Notes: generated from the sequence alone by a model not told the origin. Counted from the first letter of the stretch, positions 9,801 to 18,532 are shown. The stretch is DNA of 64,000 bases from Planktothrix agardhii NIES-204 (GCA_003609755.1 AP017991.1:2745501-2809500), one strand, 5' to 3'. Program-made: numbers and translations.

Positions 9801-12176
9801 ACAATGCAAGGAAAAACCATTGGGTTTTAAAATTCGATCAATATCTTGGGTAATTTGATCAAAATTTGTTTGATTTTCAGAAATATGTTCTAGGGTAGAA
9901 ATACTAAAAACACAATCAAAATATTGATTAGGAAGTTCAGCGTTAAAGTTGCCAATATAATCTAAAACAATACGGGAGTTAGCATAATTTGTAATCTGAT
10001 TAGGGCCATTTCCTACCCCTTCAAATTTATCTAAATTCCAGCATTCATAATCTTGTTTTAATGCTTCTAATACTCTGGAATTCCCCCCACCAATTTCTAA
10101 TAATTTTGAACCTTTGGGTAAATTCTGGGTAATAAAGTTATAGACTAATAAATCTTGATAAATTTTTAGATCGCAAGCATCGGGATTAATATTAATATAG
10201 GCTTTAAACCGTTGAAATTGATTAAAATGACTCCGTTTAGAATAGGTAAAATCTTGAAAATCAAGCGGTTTTTTTTCTGATTTTAAGTTTTGCATAGTTT
10301 TGATTAAGGTATTTTGGATAATTGCAGCCATTTTTGACCAGGAATATTGAGAAGATTGTTGTAAACCTGCTTCAATTAAAGGTTGACGAATTTCGGTTTT
10401 TTGAATTTCTTCTAATGCTTGTAACATTTCTAAAACCTGATCTTCATTAACATAATAAGCCGCTGTTTTGGCAATTTCTGGAATTGAACCTTTTCGACAG
10501 GTAATTACCGGACAACCGCAAGCCATCGCCTCTATAATTGGCATCCCAAACCCTTCATATTTAGAGGGATAAACCAATGCAGTTGCGCCGGAATACGCCT
10601 GTTTTAATTCCTGATCATCCAGTTGCAATAAGTTAATTTTAAACTGTTGCATATAGGGATAAAAATCTGCTTCTAAAGTTGGTTCTCCACCGACACAAAC
10701 AATTTCAAAATCCTGATTATTTTTGAGTTGAGTTAGGGCTTTAAAAAATAATAAAGTATTTTTATAGCCTCCCGCACCCAAACGTTGACCGACTAAAATA
10801 AAATAGGGTTTATTGATGCTATGCTTAAATTTAAACTGTTGAATTTCTCCTGGAGTTGCGGGGGAAAAAACAGCCGGAACACCACAATGGGCGACGGTAA
10901 TTTGATTTTTATTAATATTAGGGAAAAAGTTAACTAAATCTTGGGCTGTGTTTTCAGAAATCGTAATATAGGCGGATGCGTGTTTAATTCCATGATGTTT
11001 TTCTTGCCACATGGGAATAGTTAAATCCAGTCCTAATTGTTCTGGAATCATATCATATCCCATAAAAACCGAAGGTGTTGTTAGGGGAGTTGTATAATAG
11101 GTAGAAATGAACAGATCCGCATTTTCTTGATCACAGATTTTTTGTAATAATTGCCGATCTTCTTCAATTTTATCATAATTATATTCGGGAATTTGATAAT
11201 ATTTAATCCCAGGAATTTTAGGCGTAGTCCCTTCCCTGTCTAAAACAATAATTTGTTGAGCAAAATCTTTTGTAGACCATGCTTCTAGTAAGGATTTCCA
11301 AACCCTCGCAATTCCGGTATTACGAATCTGGAAAAATACACCATCAATAATAATTTTACTAGAATTTTTACCGGAATTAATCTGTTTTCGAGTTGCTACG
11401 GCTTTTAAAAAATCCTGTTCAATTAAGGAAGGGAGAGAATTAGAAGCAGATTCTATAGACACAGCTTTTTTCCATGCTGATCCTGATATTTTTGTTTGGG
11501 TTAATAGATGTAAACTACTCCCATCAGAATATAAGTTTAACTTAAATTTCTCCGCAATTTTTACCAAAGATTGATAGGTATAAATAGAAATATGTTGACC
11601 TTCATGGAGAGCATAATACCACCATTGATCCGGTTGAGGATGATCCGCCGGAAGTAGTTGGGTACTGAATAATAAATTTTTAGAAAACTTTAATAATTTT
11701 TCAATTTCCTCAAGGGGATCAACAAAGTGTTCAAAAACCTCAAAAGCCGTAATTAAATCATAGTTTTCTTGTTGATTTCCTTCAAATCCCTGATAAAATA
11801 TATTTTGACAATATTGATCATATCCATAAAAATCAAACCCAAAATCTCGCATCAATCGCACAAATAAACCATAACCACATCCATAATCTAAAAACTTGCC
11901 TTTGGAATTAAAACATGATATAATTAACTCTTGAGTGATTTGAGAAAATTTAAAATTTCGTGCCACTAATCCCACATCACTCATAGCAATTGGATCAGCA
12001 TAAGCGACCTCTAACCAATAGGGTTTTTCAGTTTGCACAAACCCACAAACCGAACATTTAAAATAATCAACAGTATAGCGATTTAAGACCGTAGCTTGAG
12101 CAAAATAAGGGGATATAGAACCACAAACTTTACAAAGGGAATTTTGGGTAAATTTTGATTGACTTTTAACTTGCAC
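3855..12176 (-). CDS. giant multidomain glycosyltransferase/methyltransferase (2773 aa)
   Basis: One uninterrupted frame. Approximate domains: residues 15-60 a four-cysteine ribbon (CKVCG...CSVCG); 88-230 class I methyltransferase (KFLDYGCGYGLF); 275-620 GT4 glycosyltransferase (EGFGMPIIEAMACGCPVI); 665-800 second methyltransferase (LLEIGGGNSRVLEAL); 888-1110, 1158-1380 and 1535-1770 three GT2 domains (PSLNQGEFLEECI; STYNSASMMS; PSYNGEKYIEQVL) with DxSG/DD-type sites; 2070-2440 an SPINDLY/O-GlcNAc-transferase-like GT41 domain (SYPFSGVNSLVDPLEVGLVPVV). A module of about 105 residues recurs at roughly 1868-1980, 2510-2625 and 2665-2773. There are no signal peptide or membrane segments, so it is cytoplasmic. 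It probably builds and methylates a surface glycan or glycosylates a protein; the product is unknown. The gene stands alone. Confidence 0.88.
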   Translation of the reverse strand: MQVKSQSKFTQNSLCKVCGSISPYFAQATVLNRYTVDYFKCSVCGFVQTEKPYWLEVAYADPIAMSDVGLVARNFKFSQITQELIISCFNSKGKFLDYGCGYGLFVRLMRDFGFDFYGYDQYCQNIFYQGFEGNQQENYDLITAFEVFEHFVDPLEEIEKLLKFSKNLLFSTQLLPADHPQPDQWWYYALHEGQHISIYTYQSLVKIAEKFKLNLYSDGSSLHLLTQTKISGSAWKKAVSIESASNSLPSLIEQDFLKAVATRKQINSGKNSSKIIIDGVFFQIRNTGIARVWKSLLEAWSTKDFAQQIIVLDREGTTPKIPGIKYYQIPEYNYDKIEEDRQLLQKICDQENADLFISTYYTTPLTTPSVFMGYDMIPEQLGLDLTIPMWQEKHHGIKHASAYITISENTAQDLVNFFPNINKNQITVAHCGVPAVFSPATPGEIQQFKFKHSINKPYFILVGQRLGAGGYKNTLLFFKALTQLKNNQDFEIVCVGGEPTLEADFYPYMQQFKINLLQLDDQELKQAYSGATALVYPSKYEGFGMPIIEAMACGCPVITCRKGSIPEIAKTAAYYVNEDQVLEMLQALEEIQKTEIRQPLIEAGLQQSSQYSWSKMAAIIQNTLIKTMQNLKSEKKPLDFQDFTYSKRSHFNQFQRFKAYININPDACDLKIYQDLLVYNFITQNLPKGSKLLEIGGGNSRVLEALKQDYECWNLDKFEGVGNGPNQITNYANSRIVLDYIGNFNAELPNQYFDCVFSISTLEHISENQTNFDQITQDIDRILKPNGFSLHCFDVVVKPAEVWTNQFLPYLFKTQKTLNSMIDFDQIKLDPDLYGMSETSYRQFWQPTTQKSYQEFGQPISYNILWQKSATNIKSVSPEILVYSALPKISIVTPSLNQGEFLEECIDSILSQNYPNLEYIIMDGGSTDNSVEIIKKYQKYLTHWQSQADGGHYVAVNAGFEKTTGEIMGWLNSDDKYHSDAFYKLAATFGHNKQVEWVMGIPTEWDRNGKHIHSQMQTPLWSRKMLLDKQWVEQYQQLQHTWIQQESTFWTRSLWEKAGSKLQTNLNLAGDFELWLRFSRYAPLYLLRSLIGGFRTYDTQRSKIYREQYYQEVKQIVQEEIQLIQQGKYTSEQLSPPMIVLEDTQVLALKQQALTQPQIKVSAIVSTYNSASMMSGRLENLVNQTLFKQGKLEVIVVDSGSQENEREIVSKFKKQYPNSIIYIRTEEREPIYQAWNRGIAIARGEYITNQNTDDRLKLNTLEKLSNYLDQHSEVVLVHADQQAVSPGESVNLEQLNGKPHWKWSEFSRLKLLFSAQIGSQPMWRKSLHNNYGLFDQTLKVRGDQDFYIRIANAGEFNFIPEILGTLNLSENSLSHQQDLSREEEILIFKRYTSSGEKLAQFLNHAQIQLTDQNYQILVNNLSCDLANQVLSQFHLPFYIKLITELLNSVVELGSYKQTVQTNLLRIWNRFADPATRFQFMKTLSPEIIETCDEQIQIKGEGMEKIDPAQMYINLSKLSQVNAPRIDPVFSAQPRPFWSVIIPSYNGEKYIEQVLNSVLTQAISSEEMEIIVVDDCSTNSEIETIVKNIGKNRVKFYRQPQNLGLIPNWNDCIKRSTGQWIHLLHQDDLVLPGFYTRMRELLEKEPTAGAGFCRHYYIDEQGKQRSISALEQETNGIIYNWLERIAVMQRIQFAAMVVKRSVYETLGGFSENAGSAADWEIWKRISAYYPVAYEPQPLACYRLHSTSESSKLICIGANISDTLKSIELSQSYLPENLAINLSNKAREHYGLYAINTAQQLLVNGDAKAVIAQIQEALKCSQSDVIKQAIIELFSPQKSPKAQIKTLTPAQILAEVSRLTEEYKKTNNPDSLRQIRQIVAQYWSALESENLEKTYGGEIGQAHKILLNSGIKNEALTPQEKAQVQDWFSYLKQGLNQPKSIQYLLAIMLYSYPYQLSANWYIQAPIPKWFLPDYFEFMLAVPQFFQELGEAELYYRYLENWITYIHERFTSHPEFSIWQELAWKFTQIANFIPLYFNTANLKNIYIKRAEIMEFALTHLGYALDYQFPQRPNRQKIRLGILSNHFLPQTETYSTLPVFEYLDSTQFEVILYALQSNNHPLEKYCQSRVERLVKLPKNVSEQVQLIRNDDLDILLIGTNVTAVNHGITLLGLHRLARIQVTSTSSCVTTGMRNIDYYISGTLTEIKQNPQAQYREKLILLEGTAHCFSYYVTPPEPPQVIPTRSSLGISEQVVVFISGANFYKIIPELRETWAKLLAKVPNSVLVLYPFNPNWASQYRAIPWINKFKEVLTKYGVDPSRLIMIKPQGSRSDIKEYLKLADIYLDSYPFSGVNSLVDPLEVGLVPVVRDGDIIPNFSPTTSQAGEVFVVRDIGSFRSLMAASLLRSLSINDLIANGEESYINLATNLANNPQLRQQKRQEIQQKIQQNPEFLDSRTYSNKMGIIFQQLFQTWQQNQPKQSSIQLNSRETIQQYLSDLVTHINHYELEPNNQVIINQLRSIRKIMVEHWLRVLPEQLERMYTTDLGKGYQILLNRGIQRELLTVEEEQFVNQITQQAIGLKQSDSLNHLMVLMLYYPPGKMVVANAKTRLPEWLLKEYQRVFENPLVVEKVQPLIVTKNLPLTDAELFKNRLVGCVNLYKIDPANAAIVEDLRQIRRQFADFWLGLETIQLESVYQSSVGQVYRTLLYSGFSQETLTTTEQQFIKTLASQMNQELNQIETIKPLLAVLLYCRPEQLQIQDLSRLPQWFRSDYEQLTHQ

Positions 12177-12430
12177 TATGGTTTAACCTTAAACTCAACT
12201 GAGGGAAAAATCTTTTACTATATTACTGCGCGCGAGTGCTGGGGCGATCATTAGTGTCAACTTCAGGCTAAAACTAGGGTAGAAAACTGAAATCTTCTCT
12301 AAGGGGCGATCAAGAGCTTTATCCTTAACCAATTGAGATCACCAAACAAGACCCGACGCACTGTTGATGAAAAATACGTTAAGATTAGTAACAATACCAT
12401 AACAATGAGTCCTGTAGACTCGCCGCAACA

Positions 12431-12440
12431 GTAGGAGGAT
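12431..12440 (+). promoter_or_regulatory. ribosome binding site of ftsH
   Basis: GTAGGAGGAT, a near-perfect anti-16S sequence, lies about ten bases before the GTG at 12449 and supports that non-ATG start. Confidence 0.75.
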
Positions 12441-12448
12441 AGACCTCG

Positions 12449-14287
12449 GTGAATAAACGCTGGAGAAATGTGGGGTTATACGCCCTGCTTGCCATTGTAG
12501 TCTTAGCATTAGCAACTGCCTTTTTTGATAAACAGCCCCAAACCCGGGAAAGCTGGAAGTATAGTACCTTTATTCAAGAAGTCAAGAGTAATAAAGTTGA
12601 ACGGGTCAGTCTCAGTTCCGATCGCTCCAGAGCCCTAGTCACGGCCCAGGATGGGAATAAAGTTATTGTTAACCTTCCTAACGATCCGGCTCTGATCGAT
12701 ATTCTGACCGAAAATAACGTTGATATTTCAGTTTTACCCCAAAACGATGAAAGCTTCTGGTTCAAAGCCCTGAGCAGTCTGTTCTTCCCGGTTTTACTAT
12801 TAGTTGGCCTATTTTTCTTACTCCGTCGCGCTCAGAATGGCCCAGGTAGCCAAGCCATGAACTTTGGCAAGTCTAAAGCTAGAGTCCAGATGGAACCCCA
12901 AACCCAAGTCACCTTCGGGGATGTAGCAGGTATCGAGCAAGCTAAACTCGAACTTAGCGAAGTCGTGGACTTCCTGAAAAATTCTGATCGCTTTACGGCT
13001 GTTGGGGCAAAAATTCCTAAAGGGGTGTTATTAGTTGGCCCCCCAGGGACAGGTAAAACCCTATTAGCCAAAGCCGTCGCCGGAGAAGCGGGCGTTCCCT
13101 TCTTCAGTATTTCCGGTTCGGAATTTGTAGAAATGTTCGTCGGTGTGGGTGCGTCCCGGGTGCGTGACCTGTTTGAACAGGCGAAAACCAATGCTCCCTG
13201 TATCGTATTTATTGATGAAATTGACGCCGTAGGTCGTCAACGGGGTGCAGGTTTAGGCGGCGGAAATGATGAACGGGAACAAACCCTAAACCAGTTATTA
13301 ACCGAAATGGACGGGTTTGAAGGCAATAACGGAATTATTATTATTGCCGCGACTAACCGTCCCGACGTCCTCGACTCCGCCTTAATGCGTCCGGGTCGTT
13401 TTGACCGCCAAGTGGTGGTTGACCGTCCCGACTATAACGGCCGTTCAGAAATTCTGCGAGTTCACGCCCGGGGCAAAACCTTGGCTAAAGATGTGGACTT
13501 GGATAAAATTGCCCGTCGTACCCCTGGGTTTACCGGGGCGGACTTATCCAACCTGTTAAACGAAGCCGCTATTTTAGCCGCCCGTCGTAACTTGACGGAA
13601 ATTTCCATGGATGAAGTCAATGATGCCATTGACCGGGTGTTAGCTGGCCCTGAGAAGAAAGATCGGGTGATGAGCGAAAAACGCAAAACCCTAGTCGCCT
13701 ACCATGAAGCCGGACACGCCTTAGTAGGGGCCTTAATGCCCGACTATGACCCCGTACAGAAAATTAGTATTATTCCTCGCGGTCGAGCCGGGGGGTTAAC
13801 CTGGTTTATGCCCAGCGAAGAACGGATGGACTCCGGTTTGTTCAGCCGCTCCTATTTGGAAAATCAAATGGCCGTGGCTTTGGGTGGCCGGGTCGCCGAA
13901 GAAATTATCTTTGGAGAGGAAGAAGTCACCACCGGAGCGTCTAATGACTTACAACAGGTGACTCGGGTGGCTCGTCAAATGATTACCCGTTATGGGATGA
14001 GCGATCGCCTTGGCCCGGTGGCTTTAGGTCGTCAACAGGGGAATGTGTTCCTGGGCCGGGATATTATGTCGGAACGGGATTTCTCCGAAGAAACCGCCTC
14101 AACTATTGATGCCGAAGTCCGTATATTGGTGGATGCCGCCTATAAACGGGCAAAACAAGTATTAGTAGAAAACCGCCATGTTTTAAATCAATTAGCCGAT
14201 GTTTTAATTGATAAAGAAACGGTGGATGCTGATGAATTGCAAGAACTGTTAGCCAATAATGAAGTCAAAATGGCGTCAGTTGTTTAA
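12449..14287 (+). CDS. ftsH: ATP-dependent zinc metalloprotease FtsH
   Basis: A 612-residue thylakoid or plasma membrane protease that extracts and degrades damaged membrane proteins, in cyanobacteria notably photosystem II D1. Two membrane helices (residues about 8-26 and 110-130) flank a short lumenal/periplasmic part. The AAA+ ATPase follows with Walker A GPPGTGKT (about residue 197), Walker B IVFIDEID, and the second region of homology ending MRPGRFDRQ. The zinc site HEAGH is near residue 417. Full length for the family. Start is GTG with a strong ribosome binding site. Cyanobacteria have four paralogues; the N terminus [14 protein letters not shown] suggests the FtsH2/FtsH3 group, which I cannot separate further. 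A strong terminator follows. Confidence 0.97.
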   Translation: MNKRWRNVGLYALLAIVVLALATAFFDKQPQTRESWKYSTFIQEVKSNKVERVSLSSDRSRALVTAQDGNKVIVNLPNDPALIDILTENNVDISVLPQNDESFWFKALSSLFFPVLLLVGLFFLLRRAQNGPGSQAMNFGKSKARVQMEPQTQVTFGDVAGIEQAKLELSEVVDFLKNSDRFTAVGAKIPKGVLLVGPPGTGKTLLAKAVAGEAGVPFFSISGSEFVEMFVGVGASRVRDLFEQAKTNAPCIVFIDEIDAVGRQRGAGLGGGNDEREQTLNQLLTEMDGFEGNNGIIIIAATNRPDVLDSALMRPGRFDRQVVVDRPDYNGRSEILRVHARGKTLAKDVDLDKIARRTPGFTGADLSNLLNEAAILAARRNLTEISMDEVNDAIDRVLAGPEKKDRVMSEKRKTLVAYHEAGHALVGALMPDYDPVQKISIIPRGRAGGLTWFMPSEERMDSGLFSRSYLENQMAVALGGRVAEEIIFGEEEVTTGASNDLQQVTRVARQMITRYGMSDRLGPVALGRQQGNVFLGRDIMSERDFSEETASTIDAEVRILVDAAYKRAKQVLVENRHVLNQLADVLIDKETVDADELQELLANNEVKMASVV

Positions 14288-14316
14288 TTCAAATCCTAAA
14301 AATTAAATCAGTTTAA

Positions 14317-14364
14317 ATAAAAATAGGGCTGTTTCTGTTTCCAGAAATATAGCCCTATTTTTAT
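14317..14364 (+). terminator. terminator hairpin after ftsH
   Basis: A 14-bp perfect inverted repeat (ATAAAAATAGGGCT at 14317-14330 and its complement at 14351-14364) with a 20-base loop. The right arm supplies a T run, giving a rho-independent type terminator 30 bases past the ftsH stop. Confidence 0.85.
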
Positions 14365-14423
14365 AGTCGTCGCCCCTAACAGTTAGGAAAAAGACTGCTA
14401 AAGTCTTTTCTTCCCTGTTCCCT

Positions 14424-14460
14424 CCCCCCTAGCCCCCCGTGTACGGGGGGTTTGGGGGGG
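14424..14460. repeat. C-run/G-run palindrome (imperfect copy)
   Basis: CCCCCCTAGCCCCCCGTG followed by TACGGGGGG and TTTGGGGGG, flanked on both sides by TGTTCCC. It is the same element as the perfect 36-bp palindrome at 31530-31565; related pieces are at 53917 and 55810. It lies between the ftsH terminator and the convergent CPP1-like gene. Confidence 0.8.
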
Positions 14461-14498
14461 GCTGTTCCCTAATTCCGGTAACTTCAAACCCTGGGGAA

Positions 14499-15104
14499 TT
14501 AACGCAGAAAGCAAGCCACAAGCCACAAAACAATAAAAGTAATAAAAGCAATAAATCGTTCTACCGCGATCGCTCCTGCTAGTGAACTCAATAAACTTCC
14601 TAATATTAACCCCCCAATTAAACCCGCAACGGTCAGTAAAACCGCTCGACCAAACTTATTTTCCTTCCGGTTGAGGAAATAAAGACAAGATCCCACACCC
14701 AAGGCTAAAGTTAGTTGTAATAATGAGGTAGCAAAACCCGAATAAAGGCTCAAACCTGCCAAGGTGACATATACCCCAGAAGGCCATAATAACTCAGCAC
14801 GACTGGGAGTATCCAACAGTTGGCTTAACCAATTGGGTTTTGAATTCGCCACAGGTTGAACACCAGAGGGCGGAGTTGGGGCCACTCGTTCGGGAAAACG
14901 AATTCGCTCCGGGACTTTAATTTTGCCCTCTTGTCGCATTTTCAACCGATCCATCAAAATGGCATCATAAGCCGCTTCAATAGATTGCAGCAGCTTAACT
15001 TCGCCAATATATTGCTGTTTTAGGCGATCTCGAGCTTCCTGAATTTCATCAAAGGAGGCATCAAGGGTAACCCCAAGCTGTTCGTAGGGACTTTGCTCGC
15101 TCAT
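14499..15104 (-). CDS. CPP1-like (DUF3353) J-like membrane protein
   Basis: 201 residues. The N terminus (SPYEQLGVTLDASFDEIQEARDRL) is a J-like fold related to DnaJ but without the HPD tripeptide needed to stimulate Hsp70. The C-terminal half has three to four hydrophobic segments (from about residue 108 to the end), so the protein is membrane anchored. This matches CPP1/DUF3353, the chaperone-like protein of protochlorophyllide oxidoreductase in plants and cyanobacteria, which stabilises that enzyme. It is a single gene with its own spacing from pgeF upstream. Family assignment is good; the client protein is inferred. Confidence 0.85.
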   Translation of the reverse strand: MSEQSPYEQLGVTLDASFDEIQEARDRLKQQYIGEVKLLQSIEAAYDAILMDRLKMRQEGKIKVPERIRFPERVAPTPPSGVQPVANSKPNWLSQLLDTPSRAELLWPSGVYVTLAGLSLYSGFATSLLQLTLALGVGSCLYFLNRKENKFGRAVLLTVAGLIGGLILGSLLSSLAGAIAVERFIAFITFIVLWLVACFLR

Positions 15105-15177
15105 CAGACTTTTTCTTATACCGTTTATTAATTGTAAGCTTAACTCAATCTCGATCCAAACCGTTGATCTATTAACT

Positions 15178-15984
15178 CTACTGACTCACAATCCCTGACC
15201 ATTGAACCCGTTTCAATTGTTCCCGACGATAGGAGAAAAAAGCCTCCGGGTCTTGATAGGTACAATGGGGAGCGATCGCCACTTGTTCAGGTGTAATCCC
15301 TAACTGTTCTAGTTGTAAACTATTAAACCGTCGCACATCTAAACGGACTTTATCCGGGTCAGGATCGGTCATTAGGGGGGAATTAGGGAGTTGATAGACT
15401 GGTTCTAATCCCCCTATATCACAAACCAAACTTTGGGCTAACTGGGTCGCCACATCCAAGGAAACTTGATAGACCTGTCCCGAAATCGCTGGCCCTAATC
15501 CGATCCGTAAATCCTCTAATTGACTACCCTGGGCTTGAAAATGGGCGATCGCCTCTGGAACAATCTTAGCGGCCGTCCCCCGCCAGCCCGCATGAACCGC
15601 AGCCACCTTTCCGGTTTGAGCGTCAGCAATTAATACCGGAACACAATCCGCCGTCGCTACCCAAACCGCCTCCGAGGAATTTTCCGCAAATAAACCATCC
15701 GCTTCCATCAAAGGAATTTCCTGTGATCCCAAATTATCTAAAGGTTCAACAGTTCCCGTTTTTAATACGACATTCCCATGCACCTGCTTAACTCGATACA
15801 CTGGAACCGCAGGTTGTAAAACAGCCACTAAGTCCGAAGGAGTTCGAGGACTAAAAGAACGGGTAAAAAAGCCATGTTGCCAATCTTTAAGCAAACTACA
15901 GGTTAAATAGGGTAATCCATTCCAGGTTTGCCAATGCCAAGTGTGCATAAAATTATGATTAGGAACAGTTGCGACTACAAACAC
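15178..15984 (-). CDS. pgeF: PgeF, peptidoglycan editing factor (YfiH/multicopper oxidase-like)
   Basis: 268 residues of the YfiH/laccase-domain family, which removes wrongly placed L-serine from peptidoglycan precursors in E. coli and has purine nucleoside activity in some members. The zinc ligands are visible as His in VKQVHG (residue about 85), Cys in ATADCVPVLI (about 133) and His in AAVHAGWRG (about 150). The first 15 or so residues may be extra; an internal ATG at codon 13 (FMHTWHWQ) is an alternative start. Its 5' end meets birA on the other strand, so the two are divergent with a very short spacer. Confidence 0.9.
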   Translation of the reverse strand: MFVVATVPNHNFMHTWHWQTWNGLPYLTCSLLKDWQHGFFTRSFSPRTPSDLVAVLQPAVPVYRVKQVHGNVVLKTGTVEPLDNLGSQEIPLMEADGLFAENSSEAVWVATADCVPVLIADAQTGKVAAVHAGWRGTAAKIVPEAIAHFQAQGSQLEDLRIGLGPAISGQVYQVSLDVATQLAQSLVCDIGGLEPVYQLPNSPLMTDPDPDKVRLDVRRFNSLQLEQLGITPEQVAIAPHCTYQDPEAFFSYRREQLKRVQWSGIVSQ

Positions 15985-16061
15985 CCCTAATTTTAACCGA
16001 TTCTTCTTTGTGTCTTTGTGTCTTTGTGCCTTTGTGTTTTATTCCCATTCCCTTAAATAAC

Positions 16062-16865
16062 TTGCTGAATTTATCCCGTTTGGAATCTGCCTTACAAACC
16101 CTGATGGAGACGCGCCGTGGTACTTCTCTACCAACTATTTATTATTTTGATAGCTTAATTTCTACTAATCAAACCGCCTGGGAACTGTTAGAACAGGGTG
16201 AACCTTCGGGAACTGTTGTTATCGCCGGAGAACAAACCGCCGGACGGGGACAATGGGGCCGACAATGGCAGTCGAGTCAGGGGGGGCTATTTTTATCAAA
16301 AATTGTCGATATCAACCTTCGGGTGACTCAACAAGCCCAATTGAGCATCAGTTCAGCTTGGGGTATCGCCACAATTTTGCGCGATCGCTCCTGTCCCGTA
16401 CAATTGAAATGGCCGAATGATTTAATTTTAAATCAGCGCAAACTCGGCGGAATTCTCACCGAAACCAAAATTTCGGGACAGCTTATTACTCAGGCGGTGA
16501 TCGGAGTTGGCTTAAACTGGGAAAATCCCGTTCCTGAAATTGGGATTAATTTACAAACCTTTTTTGCCCATTCTCCCACACCGCCGACGATTCAATCCCT
16601 AGAATTCCTCGCCGCCCTAGTCTTACAGGGATTAGACCTAGGGATTCAACACTTATCAGATACTAAGGTTAAGAAAATGTTAACGGGCTATAATCAACTC
16701 TTAACCTGTATGGGGAAACCGATCCAGATTGGGGATCAAATGGGTGAAATTATCGGAATTTCGGAACAAGGGAACCTGCGAGTTGGTCTTTATCCTAAAA
16801 CCGAAATCGGTTTTTCTCAAGAAATTGACCAACAGCCCGGTACAATAAATATCGGCTACAGTTAG
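16062..16865 (+). CDS. birA: BirA, biotin-[acetyl-CoA-carboxylase] ligase
   Basis: Biotin protein ligase: makes biotinyl-AMP and transfers biotin to the carrier protein of acetyl-CoA carboxylase. Motifs seen are the biotin-loop sequence GRGQWGRQW and KWPNDLIL, followed by ETKISGQ and the small C-terminal SH3-like domain. There is no N-terminal winged helix, so it is the non-regulatory class. The frame is open back to 15969, but the first 30 codons are a TCTTTGTG tandem repeat and look non-coding. I place the start at TTG 16062 (LLNLSRLESALQTL); ATG 16104 (METRRGTS) is the alternative. Start uncertain, product sure. Confidence 0.88.
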   Translation: MLNLSRLESALQTLMETRRGTSLPTIYYFDSLISTNQTAWELLEQGEPSGTVVIAGEQTAGRGQWGRQWQSSQGGLFLSKIVDINLRVTQQAQLSISSAWGIATILRDRSCPVQLKWPNDLILNQRKLGGILTETKISGQLITQAVIGVGLNWENPVPEIGINLQTFFAHSPTPPTIQSLEFLAALVLQGLDLGIQHLSDTKVKKMLTGYNQLLTCMGKPIQIGDQMGEIIGISEQGNLRVGLYPKTEIGFSQEIDQQPGTINIGYS

Positions 16866-16901
16866 TTCAACAGTTAGATCATTATTGGTTGTGTGAGGAA
16901 G

Positions 16902-18488
16902 ATGACGGAACAGAAAAAATATCCAACATCCAATACCCGCCAAGGACGTTGGTACTTGGGTTCAAGAAGTTACGCCCTTTTGGGTTTAGGTTGTCTTACG
17001 GGTTTAGTCCTATTCAGTAGCCGTGTAATTGCTACGGATGAATTTTCTATACCCGTGGAAGCGGAACCTGTGGAAGCGTCTGTTCCCAGCGCTCCTGAAG
17101 CGACTACAGGATACAGTGATAACTTGACTGTTCCGAATACTGAACCAGAACCCACCTATAGCGAACCCGCAACTGTTCCAGACTACTCTACACCTGATCC
17201 GAGTTATTCTGAACCCGCCCCTAATCCTGAACCAGAATATTATTCCGAACCCTACAGCCCAGAAATTCCTAATATTGTCCCTCCACCTGAACAAGAGATT
17301 GTTTTTCCAGAAACACCCCCCGCAGAGGAGTCTCCAGCTAATGCTTATATAGATCCAACGGATTATCAAATTGGGGCCACGGACGGCTATGAAGCTCCCT
17401 CTACAGTGGTATTCTCCGAACGTTCAACTGGATGCGAAGCGGCTTTAGAATTAGGACAATCCGCCGGAGATTTATGCGTCCCGGCTTATCCCTCATCAAT
17501 TTATCAGGCGGAAAATAATCAAGTTCCCTATACTGGAAATACTCCCTACATTGGCAATAATAATTTAGGCTCTATTCCCAACCCCTTACTAGACGGGGGA
17601 AATACCGCCTATGGTCAGCCCAATTCCTCCTACACTAATGGTTTTGTTGCCAACTCCGAGGCTAATATTGGGGGCGGTTACGAGGCCAACTATACTTATA
17701 ATCAGCAACCTCAATCCGTTGATTATGGTTCTGGTGGGTCATACTCTGGGGAAGTAGCCGTTACCGGGTTTAGCCCGATTCAAGTTGGCCCAATGGTGGT
17801 CAGCAGTATGAGTAATTCCGGTTTGACCTATTATAATCGCACCCAACGTCCGGCGGCGGTGCGGGGAAATGGCAATAGCAGCGCGCTTTTTCCCCTAACT
17901 ATTCCCTCCCCAATTACTTCTTTATTTGGTTGGCGTGAACACCCGGTTTTGGGTTATGGCCGTTTTCACACCGGGATTGATTTAGGGGCTGATGAAGGGA
18001 CACCCGTTGTGGCTTCCTATTCCGGTCAAGTGTCCGTCGCCGATTGGTTAGGGGGCTACGGGATGGCGGTGGTACTAAATCACTCGGAAAAATCCCAGGA
18101 AACCCTCTATGGTCACTTATCGGAATTGTTTGTTAAACCCGGAGAGCAGGTTAAACAGGGGGAAGTGATTGGACGGGTCGGAAGTACGGGGATATCCACC
18201 GGGCCCCATTTACACTTTGAGTTGCGGAAGTTAACCAGTCAAGGTTGGGTGGCTATTGACCCCCGCAATGATATTGAAGTGGCGCTGGCTCAACTATTAA
18301 ATACCATGAAGGTGGCGCAGGTTCCTTCCTCAGAATTTATTGCCAAATTAGCAGAAAAAACCACCGATGTTGAAACCGGAATTCCTAAATTACCCCCGTT
18401 ACCGCCGGGTGTGGATGTGATGATTCCTAATTTAGAACCTCCTACCCTGAATTTTGGATTTGCAGAGAATCTTAAAAGTCCTGGATAA
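16902..18488 (+). CDS. M23 family metallopeptidase, secreted (murein endopeptidase)
   Basis: About 528 residues. A hydrophobic signal/anchor (about residues 25-45, YALLGLGCLTGLVLFSS) is followed by a long low-complexity Pro/Glu/Ser/Tyr-rich stretch (50-330) that probably spans or binds the wall. The C-terminal M23 (LytM) domain, about 340-465, has the zinc site FHTGIDLGAD and the HLHFEL signature, plus YGHLSELFV, so it looks catalytically complete. It would cut peptide cross-links of peptidoglycan in the periplasm. ATG 16902 is preceded at once by GAGGA; a GTG at 16893 would add three residues. It follows birA by 36 bases and may be cotranscribed. Confidence 0.88.
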   Translation: MTEQKKYPTSNTRQGRWYLGSRSYALLGLGCLTGLVLFSSRVIATDEFSIPVEAEPVEASVPSAPEATTGYSDNLTVPNTEPEPTYSEPATVPDYSTPDPSYSEPAPNPEPEYYSEPYSPEIPNIVPPPEQEIVFPETPPAEESPANAYIDPTDYQIGATDGYEAPSTVVFSERSTGCEAALELGQSAGDLCVPAYPSSIYQAENNQVPYTGNTPYIGNNNLGSIPNPLLDGGNTAYGQPNSSYTNGFVANSEANIGGGYEANYTYNQQPQSVDYGSGGSYSGEVAVTGFSPIQVGPMVVSSMSNSGLTYYNRTQRPAAVRGNGNSSALFPLTIPSPITSLFGWREHPVLGYGRFHTGIDLGADEGTPVVASYSGQVSVADWLGGYGMAVVLNHSEKSQETLYGHLSELFVKPGEQVKQGEVIGRVGSTGISTGPHLHFELRKLTSQGWVAIDPRNDIEVALAQLLNTMKVAQVPSSEFIAKLAEKTTDVETGIPKLPPLPPGVDVMIPNLEPPTLNFGFAENLKSPG

Positions 18489-18532
18489 TTCACCATAAAT
18501 TTCTATTTTTTAACAGTTCAATATCTTCCCCC

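Noticed and set aside
12177-12448. A small RNA or leader gene before ftsH
   Set aside because: No stable hairpin or open frame of note; only the ribosome binding site is clear.
15969-16061. N-terminal extension of BirA encoded by a TCTTTGTG tandem repeat (SLCLCVFVPLCF)
   Set aside because: The stretch is a simple repeat overlapping the start of pgeF and does not resemble any ligase N terminus; a later start fits the family better.
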